NCBI RefSeq assembly: GCF_001905545.1 | Contig: NZ_LIPD01000008.1 | Location: 186,001-250,000, forward strand | Direction: 5' to 3' | Origin: Streptomyces sp. CB02056 | GTDB lineage: Bacteria > Actinomycetota > Actinomycetes > Streptomycetales > Streptomycetaceae | Length of the DNA stretch: 64,000 bases | Shown here: positions 9,758-17,348 of the stretch, piece after piece | Numbering within the stretch: the stretch's first letter is position 1 | How the letters are laid out: every line of letters starts with the position of its first letter | Notes under the pieces: generated by a model | Told to the model about the DNA's origin: nothing | Database searches by the model: none | The model's input: the letters and a program-made list of their open reading frames with translations, nothing else | Position numbers and translations under genes: made by a program

Positions 9758-9769
9758 CCAGAGTGCCAA
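9743..9769 (-). promoter_or_regulatory. CIRCE element, distal (canonical 9-nt spacer)
   Basis: TTAGCACTC (9743-9751), 9-nt spacer, GAGTGCCAA (9761-9769), with one mismatch to the HrcA operator consensus. It overlaps the predicted -35 of groES. Confidence 0.92.
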
Positions 9770-9799
9770 CGGCGAGTCCCGGAAGTCCCCGGTTCGCGA

Positions 9800-9817
9800 A
9801 TGAGTAGCCGTACTCAT
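9800..9817 (+). promoter_or_regulatory. Perfect inverted repeat ahead of the triple membrane-protein genes
   Basis: ATGAGTA-GCCG-TACTCAT, a perfect 7-4-7 palindrome 34 nt before the start at 9852 and about 30 nt from the distal CIRCE. The position fits an operator or promoter element of the plus-strand operon. The binding protein is unknown. Confidence 0.55.
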
Positions 9818-9851
9818 GTACGACCGGGCCCGGCCCCGCCAGACTCCTGCC

Positions 9852-10187
9852 ATGACCTCGATCCCGGTGCGCATCGGCCCGTCCCGGCCCAAGGACGCCG
9901 CCCTCGCCCTGCTGTCGCTGCCCCTGCTGGGGGGCGTGCTGCCGTTCGTCGCCTTCCTCCTCGTCGCCTGCCTCGGCACCATCCCCGGCTACGGGGACGA
10001 CGGGGACGGGCGCGGGTGGGCCTTCCTGGGCATCGGGATGCTGGCCGCCCCGGTGGTCGCCCTGGCGGCGGGCCTCGTGGTGGCCTTCCGCAGCCGGCGG
10101 TCCGGCTACCGGCTCCTCCCGGTCGCCGCCGGGCTCGCCCCGTTCGCGCTGCCGGCGGTCCTCTCCTCGGGCGTGCTGTGGCGGTGA
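9852..10187 (+). CDS. Small membrane protein A of a three-gene set
   Basis: Unrecognised 111-residue protein with three hydrophobic segments. The ATG at 9852 (MTSIPVRIGPSRP) is preferred over 9816 because 9816 lies inside the region of the inverted repeat and adds an Arg-rich leader. It ends with RRSGYRLLPVAAGLAP plus a last hydrophobic stretch closing in LWR. That ending is shared in pattern with the next two genes. Its stop overlaps the next GTG start by 4 nt. It is divergent from groES. Confidence 0.6.
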   Translation: MTSIPVRIGPSRPKDAALALLSLPLLGGVLPFVAFLLVACLGTIPGYGDDGDGRGWAFLGIGMLAAPVVALAAGLVVAFRSRRSGYRLLPVAAGLAPFALPAVLSSGVLWR

Positions 10188-10504
10188 ACCGGCTGCCGCT
10201 CGCCGACCCGCTGCGCCCGGTCGGCCGTCCGACGGACCTGCTGCTCGCGCTGCTGACGGTCCTGGGGGCCGCCTCGCTGCTGGGGTTCGGCTGGATCGCG
10301 GCCTTCCTGGCCGCGCTCGCGCTGGAGGCCCACCCCGCGATCGGCGGCTGGGCGGCCCGGGGCGCCGCGACCGCGCTGCTGCTCGTCCCGGTCGTGGCGG
10401 TGGCCCGGTACACCCACCGGCGGGGCTACCGGATCACCCCGGTCGCCGCCGCGGTCAGCCCCGCCCTGCTGACCGCCCTCGCCGGCGCGGGGTGGCTCCG
10501 GTGA
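10184..10504 (+). CDS. Small membrane protein B of a three-gene set
   Basis: Unrecognised 106-residue protein with about three membrane spans. It starts at the GTG at 10184 overlapping the previous stop (GTGA) and ends by overlapping the next start the same way. The C-terminal pattern RRGYRITPVAAAVSP followed by a hydrophobic stretch ending in GWLR matches neighbours A and C, so the three look like tandem duplicates. It would be missed if only ATG starts were allowed. Confidence 0.6.
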   Translation: MNRLPLADPLRPVGRPTDLLLALLTVLGAASLLGFGWIAAFLAALALEAHPAIGGWAARGAATALLLVPVVAVARYTHRRGYRITPVAAAVSPALLTALAGAGWLR

Positions 10505-10830
10505 GCCGGCCCCACGGCGCGCCCGGGCGGCCGCCGGTCCACTGGGCGCCGGACCTGGTGCTCGCCGCGGTGGTGGTCGCCGGGGCCGTCGCGGCGGCGT
10601 CCGCCGGGTCGTTCGTGCTCAACTGGCTGAAGCTGCTCGTCCTGTACGGCCCCGGGGTGGAGGCCCTGGACGTCTTCGGCGTCGTGGTGATGCTCGTCCT
10701 GCTGGCACTGACCGGCCGGGGCACCCGGCGGCTCGGGTACCGGATCACCCCGTACGCCGCGCTGGCGGCCGCGCCGCTGATGCCGCTGGTGTTCTGGCTG
10801 ACCTCCGACGTCCCCGTCATCGGCCGGTGA
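10501..10830 (+). CDS. Small membrane protein C of a three-gene set
   Basis: Unrecognised 109-residue protein with three hydrophobic segments. The GTG at 10501, in a GTGA overlap with gene B, is preferred to the ATG at 10492 inside gene B. The end carries RRLGYRITPYAALAAAP, aligning with the RR-x-GYR-x-x-P-x-A-A motif of A and B. A methyltransferase gene follows 57 nt later in the same direction. Confidence 0.6.
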   Translation: MSRPHGAPGRPPVHWAPDLVLAAVVVAGAVAAASAGSFVLNWLKLLVLYGPGVEALDVFGVVVMLVLLALTGRGTRRLGYRITPYAALAAAPLMPLVFWLTSDVPVIGR

Positions 10831-10887
10831 ACGCCGCGCGGCCGCTCCGGCCGACCGGCCACCCGGCCGACCCGCGAGAATGGCCCC

Positions 10888-12054
10888 GTGGACACCGAGA
10901 ACCTCCAGCCGCTGCTGACCCCCGAGGGCCAGGCCCTGCTCGCCGAGCTGCGCGAGTTCACCCCCGAGGAGGAGCTCGCGCTGGCGACCCGCCTGCGGCG
11001 GGAGCACCCGGCGGAGCTGGTGTCGGCCGCGTTCGGGCAGGCGCGGCTGCGGCAGCGGGCGCGGGCGAAGTTCGGGGCGGACGCCGACCTGATGTACTTC
11101 ACGCCCAACGGGGTCGAGCAGTCCACCCGGCGCAGCGTGGCCGAGTGGCGGGCCCGGCGGTTCGCCGACCTGGGCGTACGGCGGCTGGCGGACCTGTGCT
11201 GCGGCATCGGCGGGGACGTGCTGGCGCTGGCCCGGGCCGGCATCGAGGTGCTGGCCGTCGACAAGGACCCGGCGGCCTGCGCCGCCACCGCGGCCAACGC
11301 GGCCGCGCTGGGCCTGGCCGACCTGGTCGAGGTGCGCTGCGCGGACGTCGCCGAGGTGGACGTCACCGGCTACGACGCGGTGTTCACCGACCCGGCCCGG
11401 CGCACCGCGCGCGGCCGGGTGTTCGACCCGGAGGCGTACGCCCCGCCGCTCTCCTGGGCGATCGAGGCCGGCCGGCGGACCCCAATCGGCGCGCTGAAGG
11501 TCGCGCCGGGCATCCCGCACGAGGCCGTGCCGGAGGACGCCGAGGCCGAGTGGGTCTCGGACCACGGCGACGTCAAGGAGGCGGTGCTCTGGTTCGGCAC
11601 CAGGGCCACCGGCCCGCACCGCGCCACCCTGCTGCCGCACGGCGCCACCCTGACCGGCGGCGACCTGCCCGACCCGCCGGCCGGCCCGGTCGGGCGCTAC
11701 CTGTACGAGCCGGACGGCGCGGTGATCCGGGCCCACCTGGTGGCCGAGGTGGCCGGGCAGGTGGGCGGCCGGCTGATCGACCCGAAGATCGCCTACCTGA
11801 CCTCGGACGAGCTGGTCGCGACGCCGTACGCGCACGCCTTCGAGCTCACCGACGTGCTGCCGTTCAACATCAAGAAGCTGAAGGCGCTGCTGCGCGAGCG
11901 GGCGGTCGGCACGGTGGTGATCAAGAAGCGCGGGATGGCGATCACCCCGGAGGAGCTGCGCCGCCAGCTCAAGCCCTCCGGGCCGAACACCGTCACGGTG
12001 ATCCTCAGCCGCACCGACAACGGGCCGCTGATGATGCTGGGACAGCCGGTCTGA
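10888..12054 (+). CDS. Class I SAM-dependent methyltransferase with THUMP-like domain
   Basis: 388-residue protein starting at GTG 10888. The Rossmann SAM-binding motif LCCGIGGD lies at 103-110, acidic end of strand 2 at VDKDP (124-128), and TDPARR at ~168-173 stands in the position of the NPPY-type catalytic motif. The C-terminal ~75 residues (FNIKKLKALL, VVIKKRGMAITPEELRR) look like the THUMP-like domain of this actinobacterial family. RNA is the probable substrate, but the target is unknown. It converges with a deacetylase gene. Confidence 0.8.
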   Translation: MDTENLQPLLTPEGQALLAELREFTPEEELALATRLRREHPAELVSAAFGQARLRQRARAKFGADADLMYFTPNGVEQSTRRSVAEWRARRFADLGVRRLADLCCGIGGDVLALARAGIEVLAVDKDPAACAATAANAAALGLADLVEVRCADVAEVDVTGYDAVFTDPARRTARGRVFDPEAYAPPLSWAIEAGRRTPIGALKVAPGIPHEAVPEDAEAEWVSDHGDVKEAVLWFGTRATGPHRATLLPHGATLTGGDLPDPPAGPVGRYLYEPDGAVIRAHLVAEVAGQVGGRLIDPKIAYLTSDELVATPYAHAFELTDVLPFNIKKLKALLRERAVGTVVIKKRGMAITPEELRRQLKPSGPNTVTVILSRTDNGPLMMLGQPV

Positions 12055-12055
12055 C

Positions 12056-12087
12056 CCCGGCGCGGCGGCCCGGCCCACGGCGCCGGG
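12056..12087. terminator. Bidirectional terminator between convergent genes
   Basis: Eight-bp GC stem (12056-12063 with 12080-12087) in the 45-nt space between the methyltransferase and deacetylase stops. It has no T-run. Confidence 0.45.
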
Positions 12088-12099
12088 ACCGGGACCGGG

Positions 12100-13002
12100 C
12101 TACGAGGCGGGCGCCTGGATGTAGTCCTCCAGCCGGGCCACCGAGAAGCCCTGCTCCTGGATCCGGGCCAGCAGGTCGCCGAACATCTGGGTCATCGTGG
12201 CGCCCTTGAGCTCCTTGGGGCCGCGGAAGTGCGCCAGGACGATGTCGCCGGGCTTCAGCTTCTTGTCTGCGGCCTGGTACTGCATGTCGTGGATCTGCAT
12301 CGACTCGCGCCAGAGCACGATCGCGCGCGGGCCGCACTGCTGCACCGAGGTGTTGAGCATCGGGGTGTTGGCGCCGTCGCCGAACGGCGGGCGGAACAGC
12401 AGCGGGGCGGTGCCGTACTGCTGGGTGAGCGCGGCCTGGTCGTCGCAGATCTCGGCCTTCTGCTTGTCGGCCGACAGCTTGCTCATCACCGGGTGGTCCA
12501 CGGTGTGGTTCTGGATGTGGTTGCCCAGGGCCTGGAGCGGCTTGAAGTAGCCGTAGTCGTTCTTGACGATGTCCTTCGTCAGGAACATCGAGATCGGCAC
12601 CTTGAGGTCGGTGAGCATCTCGACGAACTTCGGGTCCTTCTCGGCGCCGTCGTCGATGGTGATGAAGACGACCTTGTCGCTGGTCTTCACATCGCTGAAC
12701 ACCGGTACGGGGCCGGTCCGTTCGAGCTTGATCGGCTTGTCGGCGGGCGGCGCCGGGGCGGGGGCGAGCGGGGTGAGGTTCCACTTGGCCCAGGCCGCCG
12801 CGTCGGCGCCCGCCGGGGCGCCCGCCGAAGGGGGCGCGGAGGCGCTGGTCGGCGCCGCGCCGGTGGGCCGGGGCGTGGCCGCCGCCGTCGTGGCGGCGGG
12901 GGCGGCACCGCCACCGCCCCCGTTGTCCCCGCACGCGGTGGCGAAGGCCAGCAGGGCCAGCGCCCCCACCCCGTACGTCCTGGTCCTGCTCCGCCTGATC
13001 AC
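12100..13002 (-). CDS. Polysaccharide deacetylase family lipoprotein
   Basis: 300-residue NodB-fold protein, probably outside the membrane. The N-terminus has RR, a hydrophobic stretch and a lipobox ending at Cys24 (ATAC), followed by a Gly/Ala/Pro/Thr-rich linker to ~90. NodB motifs are visible: ITIDDG (metal-binding Asp pair), NHTVDHP (metal-binding His pair), RPPFG and LAHF near the end. It likely removes N- or O-acetyl groups from a wall glycan. The GTG at 13002 is chosen because it gives a proper signal peptide; the longer frame to 13326 overlaps the neighbouring gene. Confidence 0.85.
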   Translation of the reverse strand: MIRRSRTRTYGVGALALLAFATACGDNGGGGGAAPAATTAAATPRPTGAAPTSASAPPSAGAPAGADAAAWAKWNLTPLAPAPAPPADKPIKLERTGPVPVFSDVKTSDKVVFITIDDGAEKDPKFVEMLTDLKVPISMFLTKDIVKNDYGYFKPLQALGNHIQNHTVDHPVMSKLSADKQKAEICDDQAALTQQYGTAPLLFRPPFGDGANTPMLNTSVQQCGPRAIVLWRESMQIHDMQYQAADKKLKPGDIVLAHFRGPKELKGATMTQMFGDLLARIQEQGFSVARLEDYIQAPAS

Positions 13003-13082
13003 CGCTGCGCGCTCCCGGTTCCCGTCCAGCCTTCTCTCAGCTATGCACGGTACCGACCGCCGCGGCGGTTCCCGGCCAGGGG

Positions 13083-13343
13083 CTACTCGACGTGCTCGCT
13101 GGTGAAGGACCAGCGGTGCACCGGACGGCCGAGCAGCCCGGCCGGCGGGTCGGCGACGGGCACCGGCTCGCCGTTCCACCAGGTGATCAGCAGCACCCGC
13201 TCGCCCGGGGCGGAGAGCAGTTCGAGGCGCTCCAGCCCGGCCGAGCCGCGGACCGCGGGCAGCACCGACTCCCGTACCCAGGCGGCGAGTTCGTCGCCCC
13301 GGCCGGTCGCCGCCCGGGCCTCCCACATCGCGGCGACGGTCAT
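13083..13343 (-). CDS. Small antibiotic-monooxygenase-like (ABM) protein
   Basis: 86-residue protein beginning MTVAAMWEARAATGRGDELAAWV. The short beta-alpha-beta pattern (VAAMWEAR, then a helix, then RVLLITWW) suggests a dimeric ferredoxin-like ABM-type fold. No substrate can be inferred. Its ATG overlaps the tsaD stop by 4 nt (ATGA), implying translational coupling to the t6A genes. Confidence 0.65.
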   Translation of the reverse strand: MTVAAMWEARAATGRGDELAAWVRESVLPAVRGSAGLERLELLSAPGERVLLITWWNGEPVPVADPPAGLLGRPVHRWSFTSEHVE

Positions 13344-14431
13344 GCCGCGCCGCCGCCGAGGGCGTCGTAGGCCTGGCCGTGGAAGTCCGTGTGGGGCACG
13401 TGGGTCTCGGTCACCGGCAGCGAGGAGTCCGCCGACAGGTCGAGGGCGGACGGCGTGCGGTCGCGCCACACCATCTCGGCGCCCAGTGCCGCGACCATCG
13501 CGCCGTTGTCGGTGCACAAGCCCGGCCGGGGCACCCGCAGCCGGATGCCGGCCCGGTCGCAGCGCTGCTGGGCCATCTCGCGCAGCCGCGAGTTGGCCGC
13601 CACGCCGCCGCCGATCATCAGGTGGTCGACGCCGTTGTCCTTGCACGCCTTGACGGCCTTGCGGGTGAGCACGTCGGTGACCGCCTCCTGGAAGGACGCC
13701 GCCACGTCGGCGACCGGCACCTCCTCGCCGGCCCGGCGCTTGGCCTCCACCCAGCGGGCGACGGCGGTCTTCAGGCCGGAGAAGGAGAAGTCGTACGCCG
13801 GGTCGTTGCGGCCGCTCAGCCCGCGCGGGAAGGCGATCGCCTTCGGGTCGCCCTCGCGGGCCGTGCGGTCGACGATCGGGCCGCCGGGGAAGCCGAGGCC
13901 GAGCACCCGGGCGACCTTGTCGAAGGCCTCGCCGGCCGCGTCGTCGATGGTCGCGCCGAGCGGGCGGACGTCGCTGGTGATGTCCTCGCTGAGCAGCAGC
14001 GAGGAGTGCCCGCCGGAGACCAGCAGGGCCATCGTCGGCGAGGGCAGCCGGCCGTGCTCCAGCTGGTCGACGCAGATGTGCGAGGCGAGGTGGTTGACCC
14101 CGTACAGCGGCTTGTCCAGCGCCCAGGCGTACGCCTTCGCGGCGCTGACGCCGACCAGCAGCGCGCCGGCCAGGCCGGGGCCTGCGGTGACGGCGATGCC
14201 GTCCAGGTCGCTGGCCTTGATCCCCGCGGTGTCCAGGGCGCGCTGGATGGTCGGGACCATCGCCTCCAGGTGCGCGCGGCTGGCGATCTCCGGGACGACG
14301 CCGCCGAAGCGGGCGTGGTCGTTGACGCTGGAGGCGACCGCGTCGGCCAGCAGCGTGGTGCCGCGCACGATGCCGACGCCGGTCTCGTCGCAGGAGGTCT
14401 CGATACCGAGGACGAGCGGTTCGTCAGCCAT
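13340..14431 (-). CDS. tsaD: tRNA N6-adenosine threonylcarbamoyltransferase TsaD
   Basis: Transfers threonylcarbamoyl to A37 of ANN-decoding tRNAs (t6A), working with TsaB and TsaE. 363 residues, ASKHA fold, with ETSCDETGVGIV at 11-22 and the metal-binding pair His114/His118 in NHLASH. Start is the ATG at 14431 (MADEPLVLGIE), with GAGGAC upstream, rather than the TTG at 14446. It overlaps the rimI end by 8 nt, in the order tsaB-rimI-tsaD. Confidence 0.97.
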   Translation of the reverse strand: MADEPLVLGIETSCDETGVGIVRGTTLLADAVASSVNDHARFGGVVPEIASRAHLEAMVPTIQRALDTAGIKASDLDGIAVTAGPGLAGALLVGVSAAKAYAWALDKPLYGVNHLASHICVDQLEHGRLPSPTMALLVSGGHSSLLLSEDITSDVRPLGATIDDAAGEAFDKVARVLGLGFPGGPIVDRTAREGDPKAIAFPRGLSGRNDPAYDFSFSGLKTAVARWVEAKRRAGEEVPVADVAASFQEAVTDVLTRKAVKACKDNGVDHLMIGGGVAANSRLREMAQQRCDRAGIRLRVPRPGLCTDNGAMVAALGAEMVWRDRTPSALDLSADSSLPVTETHVPHTDFHGQAYDALGGGAA

Positions 14432-14939
14432 GGCGGGTGTCCTCAATGTCCTTCGGGTCAGTGCTGTCAGTGCTCGGGTGGTCGAGGCGCATCACCAGCG
14501 CGTCGACGTTGGCGGGCTGGTAGTAGCCGCGCCGGATGCCCACCGGTTCGAAGCCGTGGCGCTCGTACAGCCGCTGGGCGCGCGGGTTGTCCACCCGCAC
14601 CTCCAGCAGCAGCTCGGCGCACTCGCGCCGGGCGGCCTCCCGGATCAGGTCGGTGAGCAGCGCCGTGCCGAGGCCGGCGCCCTGGTGGCGCTCGTCGACG
14701 GCGATGGTCTGGACGTCGCCCTCGCCGGCGATCGCCATCAGTCCGGCGTAGCCGACGATCCTGCCGTCCGGGGCGGCCGCGACGGTGTAGTGGCGGGTGC
14801 CGCCGGGGTGGGACTCGGCCAGTTCGGACCAGAACATCCCGGCGGACCAGGCGTCCTCGGGGAAGAGCCGCAGCTCCAGCTCCAGCACCGGCGCGATGTC
14901 CCACCAGCGCATCGGGCGCAGGGTGGTGCCGTGGTTCAC
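14424..14939 (-). CDS. rimI: Ribosomal-protein-alanine N-acetyltransferase RimI
   Basis: 171-residue GNAT-family acetyltransferase, here between tsaB and tsaD as in many actinobacteria. The acetyl-CoA loop reads RHQGAGLGTALL, the segment before it VQTIAVDERHQG, and the C-terminal part NPRAQRLYERHGFEPVGIRRGYY is typical of RimI. It is expected to acetylate the N-terminal Ala of S18, perhaps other proteins. GTG start at 14939 overlaps the tsaB stop (GTGA). Confidence 0.92.
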   Translation of the reverse strand: MNHGTTLRPMRWWDIAPVLELELRLFPEDAWSAGMFWSELAESHPGGTRHYTVAAAPDGRIVGYAGLMAIAGEGDVQTIAVDERHQGAGLGTALLTDLIREAARRECAELLLEVRVDNPRAQRLYERHGFEPVGIRRGYYQPANVDALVMRLDHPSTDSTDPKDIEDTRHG

Positions 14940-15592
14940 GCCGGGAGCACCGCCTTGTAGCCCGCGGGGACCTGGGCGTCCGGGCGGCGCAGGTACAGCG
15001 GGTGGTTGGGCAGCAGCTCGCGCCCGGCGGCCAGCTCGGCGGCGGCGAAGCCGGCCAGGGCGCCGGCCGAGACGTGCTCGGGGCCGTGCCCGCCCGGGAA
15101 GGCGTCGGGGTAGAGCAGCGCGCCGGCGCCGACGGAGCGCGGCTGCGGGGTCAGCTCGGCCGGGCGGTCCACGGCGGGGCCCTCGGTGCGGCGGCCCTCG
15201 GCGTCGTACGAGGCCCAGTAGACCTCCTTGCGGCGCGCGTCGGTGGCGGCCGTGAACGGCTGCCCGGCCAGGCCCTCGGCGCGGGCCTGGAAGGCGATCG
15301 CGTCCAGCGTGCAGACGCCGTGCACCGGCAGCCCGAGGGCGTGGCCGAGCGCGGCGGCGGTCACCAGGCCGACCCGCAGGCCGGTGTACGGGCCGGGGCC
15401 GACGCCGACCGCGATGCCGGTCAGCCGGTGCTTGTCCACCCCGGCGGCCCGCAGCACCTGGTCGATCGCGGGCAGCAGCAGTTCACCGTGGCGCCTGGCG
15501 TCGACCTGGTGGGTCTCGGCGAGGACGGCCGTGCCGTCGTGGACGGCGGCGGTGACGGCGGGGGTAGCGGTGTCGAACGCGAGCAGCAGCAC
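14936..15592 (-). CDS. tsaB: t6A biosynthesis protein TsaB
   Basis: 218-residue ASKHA-fold partner of TsaD, required to form the active t6A-synthesis complex. LLLAFDTATPAVTAAV at the N-terminus and GIAVGVGPGPYTGLRVG in the middle are family signatures. GTG start at 15592. It is the first gene of the tsaB-rimI-tsaD-ABM minus-strand operon, each overlapping the next. Confidence 0.94.
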   Translation of the reverse strand: MLLLAFDTATPAVTAAVHDGTAVLAETHQVDARRHGELLLPAIDQVLRAAGVDKHRLTGIAVGVGPGPYTGLRVGLVTAAALGHALGLPVHGVCTLDAIAFQARAEGLAGQPFTAATDARRKEVYWASYDAEGRRTEGPAVDRPAELTPQPRSVGAGALLYPDAFPGGHGPEHVSAGALAGFAAAELAAGRELLPNHPLYLRRPDAQVPAGYKAVLPA

Positions 15593-15737
15593 GGGTCAAG
15601 GTTAGACCGACGTTGGGCCGACCGGCCGATCGGCAGGGTGTACCAGGCGGGAACACAGATCCGAGGCACTGCGACCCGCGCGGATGAACCTGGCACGATG
15701 GGGCCGTACGTAAAGGGACGGCGGCGGGAGCGGCAAC

Positions 15738-16313
15738 GTGGCGAAGATGGGTCCTGGAGTGGTGGTCACGGGGTTGACCCTGGGGGCCCTGGCGGTGGTG
15801 AGCCTGCTGGCCTTCCAGGCCAACGGCGCCCAGGACCGGGCCGGCGGCCCCAAGCCCACCGCCACCACCACGGCGACCGGCACGGCCACCGCCGCGGCGC
15901 CCACCGCCGCGGCCACCCCGACCGTCCCCCCGCTGCCGGCCACCTCGGGCACCGGCACCCGGGTGGTGTACTCGGTCGGCAGCCACTACGTCTGGCTGGT
16001 CGACCCGAAGAAGAGCCCGCAGGTCGCGGCCGCCTTCCCGGTCACCCCGGGCTCGGTCGAGCCCGCCCCGGGCAGCTACGCGGTGTACAGCCGCACCCCG
16101 ACCACCACCGGGACGGACGGCAAGCAGATCGAGCACGTGGTGCGCTTCGCGCAGCAGAACGGCGTGGTGTTCGGCTTCAGCGCGGCGGTGGACGGCGCGA
16201 CGCCGACCACCGACCCGAGCGCGAAGACCGGCGGCATCCGCAGCGGCCGCGCCGAGGGGCAGCTGCTCTGGGACTTCGCGCCGAAGGACACCAAGGTGGT
16301 CGTGATCGCCTGA
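15738..16313 (+). CDS. Hypothetical membrane-anchored secreted protein
   Basis: 191 residues starting at GTG 15738. One N-terminal hydrophobic segment (~8-26), then a Thr/Ala/Pro-rich linker (~35-72), then a compact domain of ~115 residues (RVVYSVGSHYVWLVD to the end). The pattern suggests an extracytoplasmic domain on a flexible tether. No family was recognised. It is divergent from tsaB. Confidence 0.75.
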   Translation: MAKMGPGVVVTGLTLGALAVVSLLAFQANGAQDRAGGPKPTATTTATGTATAAAPTAAATPTVPPLPATSGTGTRVVYSVGSHYVWLVDPKKSPQVAAAFPVTPGSVEPAPGSYAVYSRTPTTTGTDGKQIEHVVRFAQQNGVVFGFSAAVDGATPTTDPSAKTGGIRSGRAEGQLLWDFAPKDTKVVVIA

Positions 16314-16373
16314 GCCCGGACGGGACCGGGCGGCCCGGGTTCGGGTTCGAATCCGGGTTCGGGAGGAGCGGCC

Positions 16374-16589
16374 TCAGGCGGCCCGGGGCGTCCGCGCCTC
16401 GGGCCGTTCGTCGTGTCCGGGCCGCGGTCCGTCCTGCCGGGGGCGCGGTCCGGGCGGTGTGGACACCGCCGCGGCGGCCGCGCAGGCGGCCAGCAGCGCC
16501 CGCATCGGCTCTCCCGGAACGCGACGGGCGGACTCTCCGGCCCCGGCGGCGGTGACCGCGCGCTGCGGGGCGGGGGTGGTGCTCGACAT
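16374..16589 (-). CDS. 71-residue Ala/Pro-rich protein behind an iron box
   Basis: Unrecognised short protein with a hydrophobic Ala-rich core (ALLAACAAAAAV, ~31-42) and Arg/Pro-rich flanks. It has ATG at 16589, GGGAGG 4 nt upstream, and an iron-box palindrome directly before that, which together favour a real gene. The composition is extreme, so the protein call is less certain than the regulatory site. It converges on the preceding gene. Confidence 0.5.
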   Translation of the reverse strand: MSSTTPAPQRAVTAAGAGESARRVPGEPMRALLAACAAAAAVSTPPGPRPRQDGPRPGHDERPEARTPRAA

Positions 16590-16601
16590 GGCGCCTCCCT
16601 A

Positions 16602-16617
16602 GTTAGGCAGACCTAAC
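16602..16617 (-). promoter_or_regulatory. Iron box (DmdR1/IdeR-type operator)
   Basis: Perfect palindrome GTTAGG-N4-CCTAAC. The core TTAGG-N4-CCTAA matches the right part of the DmdR/IdeR iron-box consensus (TTAGGTTAGGCTCACCTAA). It ends 12 nt before the start of the 71-residue gene, overlapping its likely leader. It implies iron-dependent repression. Confidence 0.7.
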
Positions 16618-16734
16618 CGCAGCACCCATCCCACCACGCCCGGCACCCCGGCCGCAACATCTTGCCGACAGTCTGTCGGCAAGATGTCGGCGAGTCGTCG
16701 GAGCCCCGTCGGCGGGTCGTCGGCGCCCTCCCGG

Positions 16735-17232
16735 CTATCCGAGTTCCGCCAGCGCCGCGTCCGCCCAGCGCGGGCCGATGCCGGTCAGCACCACCCGGCG
16801 CGGGTCCTGGTCGTCCCCGCCCTCGGTGCCGCCGATGGCGCGCTCGATCCGGACCTCCAGCCGGTCCTCGGACAGCCGCTCGACCTTGCCCTCGCCCCAC
16901 TCGACCACGACCACCGACTCGGGCAGCGAGACGTCCAGGTCGAGGTCCTCCATCTCGTCCAGGTCCCCGCCCAGCCGGTACGCGTCCACGTGCACCAGCG
17001 CCGGGCCGCCGACCAGCGAGGGGTGCACCCGGGCGATCACGAAGGTCGGCGAGGTCACCGCCCCGCGGACCTGCAGCCCCTCCCCCAGGCCCCGGGTCAG
17101 CGTGGTCTTCCCCGCCCCCAGCTCGCCGGAGAGCAGCACCAGGTCACCCGGCCGCAGCAGCGCGGCCAGCTCCCGGCCGAGCCGGCCCATCCGCTCCGGG
17201 GTGGGGACGGTGAGAGTGGCGTGCGAGCCCAT
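16735..17232 (-). CDS. tsaE: t6A biosynthesis ATPase TsaE
   Basis: 165-residue P-loop ATPase that binds TsaB-TsaD and is needed for t6A turnover. Walker A GELGAGKT lies at 36-43, then TSPTFVIARVH and VVVEWGE follow as in the family. Start ATG at 17232 (MGSHATLTVP); the frame runs open upstream only because of G+C bias. It is separated from tsaB by two unrelated small genes and follows the alpha/beta hydrolase. Confidence 0.94.
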   Translation of the reverse strand: MGSHATLTVPTPERMGRLGRELAALLRPGDLVLLSGELGAGKTTLTRGLGEGLQVRGAVTSPTFVIARVHPSLVGGPALVHVDAYRLGGDLDEMEDLDLDVSLPESVVVVEWGEGKVERLSEDRLEVRIERAIGGTEGGDDQDPRRVVLTGIGPRWADAALAELG

Positions 17233-17348
17233 GCGCGTGTCTTGCCCTTCGGTCCGTACGGCGCGCCGACCACCGGCCGCCACCGCTACCGTGCCACATC
17301 GGCGGGCACCCGCGCGGCGGGTGGGCCCTTCGGACGGGCACCCGGGCC

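Noticed and set aside
16344..16354. GGTTCGAATCC, identical to a tRNA T-loop core
   Set aside because: No acceptor, D or anticodon arms can be built around it; it sits in a small GC-rich inverted repeat between convergent genes.
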